From: Macrostomum hystrix
Taxonomy: Eukaryota > Platyhelminthes > Macrostomidae
NCBI GenBank assembly: GCA_950097015.1
Contig: CATNEN010000001.1
Coordinates: 3,998,001-4,062,000 of the forward strand
Reading direction: 5' to 3'
DNA: 64,000 bases
Shown: positions 49,989-57,896 of the stretch, piece after piece
Numbering within the stretch: the first letter of the stretch is position 1
How the letters are laid out: each line of letters begins with the position of its first letter
Translations under genes and position numbers: made by a program
Notes under the pieces: generated by a model
Seen by the model: only the letters and a program-made list of their open reading frames with translations
The model's database searches: none
Told to the model about the DNA's origin: nothing

Positions 49989-51039
49989 TGTCGTAGGTCT
50001 CTTTACTTATATCTTACAGCTGCCACCAAGTTGTCGTAGGTCTCTTTACTAATATCTTACAGCTGCCACTAAGTTGTCGTAGGCTCTCTCCTCTTTGGGT
50101 TTAAATACCTCAGATACTCTTTTATTTTATATTAACAATTGCTTATTTCACACCTTGACTTAATCCTTGAAATAATTCTTAGTTTCCTTTGTCTATGACT
50201 TAGTTATTCTTCATAGGCTAGCTATGTACCTCTTATTGCATATGCATAAATTATTAAGAAAGTATTATTTAAGGATAGTAGACTCAGCGTTTATTTAGAA
50301 CGGATTTAGAGAAAGATAAAGGGGGTGAGACAATTAGGTAGCTCTGGCGTAGCTCAACAGAAGTTACAGGTACAGTTTGGAAATTTAGCAATCTACCATA
50401 GATATAAAGCTTACTTAGATTCTAGAAAATTCTAGAAGGAAAACTTTAGGATTTACTTACTATTAATAGATGCAGCTATTTTTAAGATAAACGATTACAT
50501 ATTAACAGCTTAAATTGGCCAGATAGGCTGCTTTCCTTCCAAAATTGGTAGCGTTCTCACGAGTGTCCGAGCGGCAAGACACTTCTTCCTCTCCTCTACT
50601 TACTCACAACTGTCTGGCTCTCTGGTTTGTTCCCAGTCTTTCAAGGCTTCCAATGGACTGAAGTTGCCCAACTTTGCACACTGTGCTTTTCCACCAATCG
50701 GGATTTACCCTTCTGCTCTTTAGTTTTTACACTCCACTTATTTTTATGGCTATTCCCTTCTTTATTCTTTCGAATATTCCTGACTTGTGTATTATCACGG
50801 ACCTGCTTTTCTCCTCTGTAAAATAATTGAAAAACACTTTGAGATTTATTCTCCTTTATTGCACTCCGAACTGGGCACGGGGCACCGGTTGGTTTTCTAG
50901 GGCTAAATTGCGGCTATATTTATACAAAAATTGGGGGTGGATGACACGGTGTATTATAACAAAGAATAAAAATCGGGAAAAAGCATTTGGCGGGGATTCA
51001 ACTTTAGAAATATACGTGATAATATTAGGGCCTGCCTCA
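49989..51039 (+). mobile_element. Solo LTR in pPolB of element A, TTAT target duplication
   Basis: A 1,051-bp element beginning TGTCGTAGG and ending GCCTGCCTCA, flanked exactly by TTAT at 49985-49988 and 51040-51043. Removing it and one TTAT rejoins the polymerase frame between its conserved Cys-Val-Leu-Asp segment and Tyr-Asp-Arg segment. Four-base duplication with TG...CA ends is typical of many Ty3/Gypsy elements. No internal coding region is left. Near the start a 44-bp segment (TCGTAGGTCTCTTTACT...) is duplicated in tandem (49990-50033 and 50034-50077). Confidence 0.88.
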
Positions 51040-51514
51040 TTATTTTACGACAGATTAAAGCCGACATTCGATAATCCTGTTCTCCGGCAAGAAGTTTCTC
51101 TCTGCGGTGGAGACACGGATTCGTTTTTCCTTTGTTTCAAAAACATTGACGTTCAAAGCAGCGTGATTCCTGAACTGATTCGCCAGAGGCTGCTGGACAC
51201 ATCGAACTTCCCGGTTGATCATGAACTGCGATCGGATGAGCTTAAGACAAAGGTGGGCTGCATAAAGGATGCGTCGGCTGGAAATCCCCACAATGAGTGG
51301 ATCCTGTTGAGACCGAAGCTGTACTCGATGAAGGCTGCCATTGGAGGCAAGAAAGCAGCAAAGGGAGTTCAGAAGAGTGTGATGCGGACTGAAATTTCCC
51401 ACGAAGACTACAGGCAGGCCTTTGCTAATCTCAAGGAGTTGATCATCTCTGTGCGTAGGATTGCTAGCCGGAGACACCGTCTCTTCACTCTGGAGCAAAA
51501 GAAACGTGGCGGCG

Positions 51515-52790
51515 CCGCGGCGCTGGTCCTCTCCACGCCATCAGATTGGATTTGGCCCAAGCAGGCGCCAATTCTACCGTCGCTGGAATCGGTGTCGAGG
51601 ACCATTCGCACATTCTCATCGTCAACGAATTCTGGGTAAGCTAACACTTCGGTAGACATCATCCGAGTTTTCAATGACTCAAATGCTTCGTCGTGCACTA
51701 CACTCCATTTTTCTTGGAAGTTTTGGATATTCTTCCGTGTAAGTTGAAACAATGGGTGGGCGACTTCGGCATAATTTTTTACAAAGCGACTATAGTAGTT
51801 GCACAGACCTAGGAGACTTCTTAGTTCCTTTACGTCTTTCGGCTTCGGCCAAGTCTTGATTGCCTCAATCTTGGACTCGTCAGTACGAATTCCTTCAGTG
51901 CTAATCACATGACCTAGATATTTTAGTTCTTGATGAAATAGATTGCACTTTTTCGGTCTCAGCTTAAGTCCTGCTGTAATCAACCGTTGGAAAACTTTCT
52001 TTAAATGTGCCAGATGTTCGGCAAAAGTTTTCGAGTAAGTGACAATATCGTCAATATAGGACATCGCAAATTTATGCTGTATACCCAACAATACTACGAG
52101 TAAATTCATTAATCGCTGAAAAGTGCCCGGAGCATTAGAAAGACCTTGGGCCATATCTTCATACTCGAATTGGCCCCTAGTTAAGGTAGAAAATGAGGTC
52201 ATAAAGTTGTGCTCTTCTTTTATAGGCACTTGCCAATATCCGGAATTTAAATCTAGGCTGCTAAAGTATTGACTACCTGATAGATAAGAGAAAGTTTGGT
52301 GAATATTAGGCAACGGATATGGCACATAATTGACACGTGAATTTAGCACTCGAAAATCGCTGACTATTCTAATTGTTCCATCTTTCTTAGGTACTATTAC
52401 TAAAGGTGTTGAATAGGTAGAATAGCACGGGCGAATTAAATTTTTGGCTAGCATATCGTCAAGCTGAGCATCCACTTGCTTTTGAAGGTGTGGTGGAATT
52501 CTTCTCGTAGGAATTCTCACCGGAGTCTCATCCTTCAGGGATATTTCGTGGGTGACCAAATGAGTCAATCCCATGTCAAGCTCATGCTGAGAAAATGCCT
52601 CTCTGTGCTCTTTGATTAGATCAATTACAGATTTTTTCTGCTCTTCAGACAGATTCGGTCCAAGACTGACCTCTTCTATCCAAGCATCTTTAACAGTCTG
52701 AGTCTGATTAACCTTCACTGTGGGCTCGGATTCAGCTTGTTTTGAACTCTCGAAATAGTCCAATTCCCTAGAGTAGTAGGGGTTATGTGC
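51515..52790 (-). mobile_element. Ty3/Gypsy reverse transcriptase fragment
   Basis: Minus-strand open frame of a Metaviridae polyprotein: the pre-RT region (HEISLKDETPVRIPTRRIPP), RT motifs STPLVIVPKKDGTIRIVSDF, SSLDLNSGYWQVPI, the catalytic FAMSYIDDIV (YIDD), LGHVISTEGI, and the connection to RNase H (RSLLGLCNYYSRFVKNYAEV). It ends early in RNase H after VLDTDSSDGRIGACLGQIQ. Protease, most of RNase H and integrase are missing. At the left it joins the polymerase pseudogene through a short GC-rich palindromic filler (51510-51525); at the right it stops at the repeated CCGCAGG motif near 52790. It is not obviously the same element as the integrase fragment at 39946, which lies on the other strand. 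Confidence 0.9.
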
Positions 52791-52794
52791 ACTC

Positions 52795-53185
52795 TGCCGC
52801 AGGATTTTCCGTGGAAAAGCCACGGGGCTCAGTGTGTAAACATAGGCGCCCATGTAAATGCATTGGTGGATTCTGCCGCAGGGAAAGCCGTGGCAGTTCC
52901 GGGGAGGCCCAGTCGGATTTGCTAAAAATAGAAACAAGGGAAGTGTACATTACTGACCCACTTTACAAAGCATGCCACAAGTATATTCACTGTTCACTGT
53001 TCGCTGCATTACGTTCCGCACAATAATTTTAATGCATAGAGACATGAAATTTCATATCGTGCGTTTCTATGGCTGGAGTAACCTTGGGGTTAGTGAGTGA
53101 AAATGCATTGATGTACTCTGCCGCAGGGAAAGCCGTGGGAGTTCCGGGGGGTGGGGAGGTCCGAGGCTGATTTGTAAAAAAATGT
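52795..53185 (+). repeat. Repeated CTGCCGCAGGGAAAGCCGTGG block at the left edge of element B
   Basis: A block reading AATGCATTG...TTCTGCCGCAGGGAAAGCC...GTTCCGGGG...TTTG(C)TAAAAA occurs at about 52855-52935 and again at about 53098-53182. A third, diverged copy with CTGCCGCAGGATTTTCCGTGG lies at about 52795-52817. The block separates the Gypsy fragment from the PC4-like gene and could be part of the Polinton terminal region. I could not identify a matching inverted copy, because the other end of element B is outside the window. Confidence 0.7.
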
Positions 53186-53249
53186 GGGTTAGTGGGAACT
53201 CGCGGACCATGTTTTACTATAGCTGTATGTTTGCGGCAATGGTTTAGTC

Positions 53250-53256
53250 TATATAA
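53250..53256 (+). promoter_or_regulatory. TATA box of PC4-like gene, element B
   Basis: TATATAA within CTATATAAGT, 83 bp before the ATG at 53333. See the equivalent box at 44135 in element A. Confidence 0.6.
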
Positions 53257-53332
53257 GTACCAAAAAATTGATTGATTCACGTGGAGCCGAAATTTTGTTT
53301 AAACGAGATAATTAATTCTGTTTAAGTTTGTC

Positions 53333-54100
53333 ATGGACATCTGCGAAGGATATATGCTGCAAATACAGGAATATGAAGGAGTGAAATTCATTGCTATCAG
53401 AAAATTTTACCGACATGGCAGCACTGCGAGTTTGAAACCTGGAGTCCCCGGTTTCAATTTGAACATCCGGCAATGGCAGAAGCTCAAGGAACTGAAGAGA
53501 TCGCTTGTCATGGCTGCCTTGGACAACCAGCCGAAAGTTGTACAACTTGGCTTTGATAAATTCATTGAGGTGAAGGACAGCATCATATGGCTAAAGCGAC
53601 TGCCCGAGGACTGCTGCGAAGAGTTTCTTAAGCGGAACACCGTGCCGCTGACACCACCGCTGTGGCGGAAGCTGTGGCAGTACGCGGATTGGATTGACGG
53701 GCAGCTATCGGCTCGACGTGAGATGTCAGATATGTACGAGCTGGGGCCAGGATCTTCCTCGGACAGCATCAAAGGCGAAGACGGTGCTGGTGACAACGCA
53801 GACGAAATCAAACCTGCACTGAAGATGGAAGATTCGGACGGTGCTACTGCTGCTGATGAAGCTGCAATGTCGTCCAATCTGCAAATTGATACGGAGTTCG
53901 CCACTTCAACGCCTTTGCCACTTTCAAAGGCTGTAGCTGGAGCCATTCCTCAGCAAGACACTGATCTACAGGAGGACCCAGTCTGGTACCAATTCCGACC
54001 TCAAGCGGCTGCAGCTGAGAATGCTAGGAAGCGCAAGCAGCCGTCGTTTGCTCTACGTAGATTGGATGCCATGAAGCTGCCCAAACTGCGCTTCGACTGA
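53333..54100 (+). CDS. PC4/SUB1-like ssDNA-binding protein of Polinton B
   Basis: 255 residues, ATG start, intact. Residues about 7-60 match the PC4 (p15, SUB1) coactivator fold: EGVKFIAIRKFY, then LKPGVPGFNLN and QWQKLKEL, corresponding to the IREYW...KPGRKGISLN..QW..LK signature. Residues about 70-125 (FIEVKDSIIWL, VPLTPPLWRKLWQYADWID) look like a second, diverged PC4 unit. The middle is acidic and serine-rich; the C-terminus is basic with RKRKQPSFALRRLD, shared with the decayed copy in element A and resembling a nuclear localisation signal. PC4 proteins bind ssDNA and assist RNA polymerase II transcription; phage relatives serve replication. Either role (SSB for protein-primed replication, or late-promoter coactivator) fits here. 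It is the first gene of the element, followed 113 bp later by integrase; AATAAATAAA lies at 54201-54210. Confidence 0.8.
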   Translation: MDICEGYMLQIQEYEGVKFIAIRKFYRHGSTASLKPGVPGFNLNIRQWQKLKELKRSLVMAALDNQPKVVQLGFDKFIEVKDSIIWLKRLPEDCCEEFLKRNTVPLTPPLWRKLWQYADWIDGQLSARREMSDMYELGPGSSSDSIKGEDGAGDNADEIKPALKMEDSDGATAADEAAMSSNLQIDTEFATSTPLPLSKAVAGAIPQQDTDLQEDPVWYQFRPQAAAAENARKRKQPSFALRRLDAMKLPKLRFD

Positions 54101-54557
54101 ATGCGGACCCTCGGACACTAAAAGCAACATTTTTATCCATACTTTTTTTTCAAATTTTTTGAAAAAATATGTGCTGCTTGTGCGTTTCCAACATCTTAAG
54201 AATAAATAAATTATGAAAATGTTTGCCTCATTGTTTCTGAAAATGGAAAAAATTTACTTTAACCCGAATCAGCCAGCGAGTTATTGCAGTTCTTCAAAGC
54301 TTCAACATGAACTGAGAAAAAGAGATGATCACATCGGGGTTAAGGGGATTGAGCAATGGCTAAGTCAGCAGCCAGTGCATACTCTACATAAGCCGGCTAG
54401 AGTTCGATTTCAAAGGGCGCCAATAATAGTAAGAGCCATTGATGATCAGTGGGAGTTGGATCTGGTGGAAATGATTCCGTTTGCCAAATATAATCGCGGG
54501 CATAAATACATTCTTACATGTATAGATGTTTTATCTAAATTCGCTATGGCCAGAGCT

Positions 54558-55910
54558 CAGGGGCCAATTTCATAATACACTGCTAACGGTTATTTAGCAG
54601 CTGCTAAAGGCGGTTTGGTTTCACGAAGCAGATCTATGTCTGTGTCAATGTGTCAGAGCACTGAGCTTACTAGAGTACATAATGGTAGGCGAGGGATCAA
54701 CAGTGAAGCCCGCCCACTTCTTCCGAGCAATATTTGTCTATGGCCAAGACCACTTGTGCGGAGTCATGGAACCACTGGTAGGTCAGCAGTTAGCAGCTGC
54801 TAAGAAGCAACTGCTATTTAGCTGTTGCGGAAAATCGATTTCACGACGAACTGCTAAGTTGGACAGAAACCTTAGCAGCCGGTTAGTGCCATAGACAAAC
54901 TTAAAAGCGGTAGAGTAAGGAGCTCACATAAAGCTAGAAAGAGACAGAACGATTTTTGCCTGCCTCTGCTTGTCTCCACCAAATTTGTTCGCCTTTTGCG
55001 ATCGATTGAAAGCGGCTGTGGCAGGAGGCAAATTCGCACCGAGTACTGGCGGTATAAGCCAATCAAGGCAAGGAAAGATGCTGTCACCAAGTAAAACTGC
55101 TCCAGGGAATGGACGCCAATTGTCGACTTGAAAGGCTCGATAGAGATTGCTGTTGCGCAGAACCCTAGCGTCGCTGACAGGCCATGATGAGTTGCAGTAA
55201 AAAATGTATGATCAGGACCACACACGAGAAGAACGTTCAAGGAGTGCTGCCCTTTTCGGTCCACAAACAGGTTCTCGTCCACGACAGGTTTTTTAATGGG
55301 AATCAAAGTACCATCAGCGGCTCCGCACACAGACGGCATACCAGCAATGTCGTAGAATCGTTGTGCAAGGCCCTGGGGGTCAGGCCACCTGACCGTCTCA
55401 TGGAACAGCTCCGCGTTAATTGCATTGGCCACGCGTCTCACAACTCGACACACTGTTGACTCCGACGATCCGTGGGCGTCTCGGATCACGTGGTAGAAGC
55501 TGTTGGTCGCAAAAAACCGCAGGGCAGTCAAAGTCTGCTCACGTGAACTCAAGGCGCAGCTTCGGTTGGTATCGTGTTCCAATTGAGGACCAACCCGTTC
55601 CAGTAGCAACTCGACAGTTTCCGCATTCATTCGAAAGCGCTGGCGGAAATCAAGGTCCGCGTCTAAATTTACTGTCTCTAAATTCTCGTGGTCTTCGTTG
55701 GTTAAGTTGGTAGTCAACGAGGTTAAAGTCATCAAGAAAGTCCATCTTAGCCTGTTCCGAGGGATGCTCAAATTTAACCGCGAATTCCTAACCTCTTTAG
55801 CAGACTGCTACTTTCATGAAACCGAAAAACATTTCTGCTGCTAAATCGGGGGTTCATGCCATAGACACTTCACTGGTAACAGTGGTCTCTCCACTCTCTT
55901 CACCCTCCAC
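54558..55910. mobile_element. Insertion in INT carrying a Harbinger-type transposase
   Basis: Flanked by AGAGCT at 54552-54557 and 55911-55916. The left end begins CAGGGGCCAATTTCATAA; the right end does not show an obvious complement. TAGCAGCTGCTAA-like palindromic motifs recur at 54595, 54796 and near 55835, and GTGCCATAGACA / ATGCCATAGACA recurs at 54886 and 55856, so the insertion may be composite: a small MITE-like piece (54558-54890) next to the transposase remnant. PIF/Harbinger elements normally make 3-bp duplications, so the 6-bp match needs another explanation. Confidence 0.65.
54890..55771 (-). pseudogene. PIF/Harbinger (HARBI1-like) transposase, frameshifted
   Basis: Minus-strand DDE_4-type nuclease. 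An N-terminal helical region has FRQRFRMNAETVELLLERV and ALRFFATNSFYHVIRDAHG; the core has CGAADGTLIPIKKP with the first catalytic Asp, then DRKGQHSLNVLLVCG. Near 55190 the coding frame shifts by one base. The next frame carries the expected VSDARVLRNSNLYRAF (second Asp) and FPGAVLLGDSIFP, and a return to the first frame near 54980 gives LVETSRGRQK, equivalent to the VVETSFGVLK block. At least two shifts therefore make it inactive. There is no in-frame ATG at the frame's 5' end; the first is within FLMTLTSL. Confidence 0.88.
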
Positions 55911-56701
55911 AGAGCTTTAAAAGCGCAGCAGAAGTGCAATCAGCGTTTGAGAGCATGCTGAAGAGCTCAAAGCGGCAGCCACGCACCGTCCGCACGGATC
56001 AGGGAAAGGAGTTTCTTAACACAATATTTCGCCAGTTCTGCATAGACCGCGGGATTCTGGCGTTTCCAACAAACAGTGAGCACAAAGCTGCTGTAATAGA
56101 AAGATGGAATCGAACTTTAAAAAGCAAGATGTGGCGTTATTTTACTCACAACAGCACTCTACAATGGCTTGATGTGCTACCTAAACTGGTCAAGTCCTAT
56201 AACAATACATTCCACAGAAGCATCAAGACTACACCAATGAATGTTTGCAAAGAAAATGAGACTGACATCTGGATGAATCTTTACGATGGGAAAGCGATTG
56301 AGACAGTTAAGAAGCTGAGAAAACCGAAGTTCAGTGAAAACCAGTCTGTACGAATTTCAAATGCTCCCAGACTCTTCAGAAAGGGATACATGGCTAACTG
56401 GAGTGAAGAAGTGTATACTGTAGTGTCTAGAGCTCCAAAGCATTATCCGTATGTGTACCAGATTCGAGACATGAAGGGTGAAGATATTCGAGGCCTCTTT
56501 CATGAGCATGAGCTGCAAGCTGTTCCGGACTCCCAGCGGCTGTATGTGATTGAAAAGATTCTAAAGACTGAGAAGCGGAAGGGAAAGATTCGCTATCTCG
56601 TAAAGTGGGCCGACTACAACTCGACTGGCTGGGTGGATGAGAAGGACTTAAGAAAGGTATAGACATCTAAGTTATTCGATATTTTAATATTTTGATTTTG
56701 A

Positions 56702-57511
56702 GGAATCAGCAGCATCGTAATAAACAGTGAGCATGCAGAAGGTTCTTCTAGTGACTTTAATTTTCGCCTGTCTGCACCTATATACTTGGATCGAAATGTG
56801 GACTATGAGGCAGGTCTGGCTGAAATCCATCTGCCTACTGCATGGCTCAATGTTGACGAGCCTTACTGCTTCACAGTCTCAGATGTAAGAGAGCATGAGG
56901 CCCTGGTTCTTCAACCCGGACGCTTTGACAGAGTGGAGGAGCTGGTGGAGCGGTTGAACGAGCTACTAGTCAACTCTGAGTCACTGTTCTTTGATGCCAT
57001 GAGCGATAGAGAGTCTGAGATGGAGGCTGATGAATCGGGCCTGATGGCTCGCAGCAATAAAGATTTTGGGATAAAGTTTGAAATTCAGAATCAAAGAACA
57101 GTAATGCACAACAATACCGCACGAGCAGAGTTGTATCTTCCTCCAAGCAAAATCCTGCAGTGGTTGGGATTTGGAAACCAGTCAATCAAAATCCCACCTG
57201 GGCGCCACGTGTCAAGCTGTTGCATCGGCTGTCCGCCCACCAACCTGGTCAATGTGCGCTGCAGCCTTGTTGAGTCAACAAGCTGCAACTGGGACTCCCT
57301 GCTGCGAACTGTGAACATCAGTTCTAATGCTGAATGGGGCTGCTACTTCAGCAAAGTGTTTAAGAAAACACTGTTCTTCCCAATCCAGAAAACAAATTTT
57401 CTACACAGCATTCGAATTCAACTGCGGGATAAATTTGGTCACCCTCTGACTGCTCAGAGCTGCAGTCCTGTTTTGCTCACGATTCAGATCCGGGAGAAAC
57501 TTATTCGATGA
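56702..57511 (+). CDS. Polinton minor capsid (penton-like) protein
   Basis: Open frame with no ATG at its start: it is open from 56702 after a TGA at 56699, and conserved sequence begins at once with SSSDFNFRLSAPIYL. The pattern of an N-terminal beta region followed by DYEAGLAEIHLPTAWLNV is the Polinton minor capsid signature (family ...EVGLAEI.YP..W.NV). The middle includes a helix (VEELVERLNELL), and the end is beta-rich (SIRIQLRDKFGHPL, VLLTIQIREKLIR). It would form the single-jelly-roll penton at the vertices. The stop overlaps the next ATG by four bases (ATGA). The missing start may reflect a lost first codon, a splice, or a non-AUG start. The nearest ATG (56733) is in another frame. Confidence 0.72.
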   Translation, partial: GISSIVINSEHAEGSSSDFNFRLSAPIYLDRNVDYEAGLAEIHLPTAWLNVDEPYCFTVSDVREHEALVLQPGRFDRVEELVERLNELLVNSESLFFDAMSDRESEMEADESGLMARSNKDFGIKFEIQNQRTVMHNNTARAELYLPPSKILQWLGFGNQSIKIPPGRHVSSCCIGCPPTNLVNVRCSLVESTSCNWDSLLRTVNISSNAEWGCYFSKVFKKTLFFPIQKTNFLHSIRIQLRDKFGHPLTAQSCSPVLLTIQIREKLIR

Positions 57512-57894
57512 ACTATCAGCAGCTGATCCGGCAGTACTCTGGAACTCGAAATGGAAGCGATAAATCTGCGCCCTATGGGTGCGGAAGTTTTCCAGGGATT
57601 ATGACATATCAACCTCCTCCAGCAACTTCACCAGCACATGCATCTCAGTTGGCCTCGGCTGGCAAAAGCGTTAGCAAAAGAAGACAGTTGAATGCTAAAG
57701 TTTCTAGTAAAAAGAGAATACAGAAGACACCTCGCCAAAATGGCAAGAAGGGGAAAAAATCAAGGAAACGGAAAAATGCAGGTAGAAAGAAACCTAAGAA
57801 AGGAGAGAGCAAAGCAAAGGGCAAAACGGTAAGCAAGAGGAAGCGAAAAGTCAGCAGGAAAACGGTGAAGCGCGTGCTGGACTCTTTGTCGTAG
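57508..57894 (+). CDS. Small basic virion-type protein, Polinton B
   Basis: 128 residues, ATG overlapping the previous stop. The N-terminal third contains YGCGSFPGIMTYQPPP; the rest is almost wholly Lys/Arg/Ser (SKKRIQKTPRQNGKKGKKSR and similar). The strong positive charge and the place between minor and major capsid genes suggest a DNA-condensing core protein like adenovirus VII or X, or the small proteins next to capsid genes in other Polintons. I infer this from composition and position only. It ends two bases before the major capsid ATG. Confidence 0.55.
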   Translation: MNYQQLIRQYSGTRNGSDKSAPYGCGSFPGIMTYQPPPATSPAHASQLASAGKSVSKRRQLNAKVSSKKRIQKTPRQNGKKGKKSRKRKNAGRKKPKKGESKAKGKTVSKRKRKVSRKTVKRVLDSLS

Positions 57895-57896
57895 AC

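Larger units (their letters stand above)
44909..51510 (+). pseudogene. Polinton A protein-primed DNA polymerase B (pPolB), decayed and interrupted
   Basis: Family B, protein-primed polymerase of a Polinton/Maverick. A serine-acidic leader exon (open from 44909 to 45170) is joined by a likely phase-1 intron (45171-45341, GTGAGT...TTTTAG) to the N-terminal region. Exo I is FVIYADIETF (about 47870), Exo II FFHNLKNYDMHLLF (about 48455), Exo III YLQLVIRQLADVF (about 48950) with the usual aspartate replaced by valine. Polymerase motif A is VDMNNLYG, motif B KNNSLFGKTMEN, motif C GGDTDS (51108). Defects: frameshifts near 45810, 48563 and 49445, a TAG at 49327, a 1.5-kb insert (46143-47638), a solo LTR (49989-51039), and loss of the 3' end at the Gypsy fragment. 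It shares only about half its residues with element B's polymerase, so it is a separate lineage. Confidence 0.92.
54213..56662 (+). pseudogene. Polinton B integrase (INT) with chromodomain, split by an insertion
   Basis: Retroviral-type DDE integrase of Polintons, which inserts the element into host DNA. The first part (54213-54557) has QWELDLVEM with the first catalytic Asp (residue about 83) and YNRGHKYILTCIDVLSKFA. The second part (from 55917) has TDQGKEF (second Asp) and KAAVIERWNRTLKSKMW (Glu), a GPY-like SH3 region, and a C-terminal chromodomain (YVIEKILKTEKRKGKIRYL, VKWADYNSTGWV). A 1,353-bp insertion (54558-55910) flanked by AGAGCT separates the halves. The frame after the insertion is offset by one base in the run of A at 55919-55922, so a single-base loss accompanies the insertion. 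All three catalytic residues survive, but the gene cannot make one protein. AATAAA follows at 56719-56724. Confidence 0.9.

Noticed and set aside
54552-55916. AGAGCT as the Harbinger target-site duplication
   Set aside because: PIF/Harbinger makes 3-bp duplications, and the ends do not pair as terminal inverted repeats. The 6-bp match is reported but not accepted as that family's signature.
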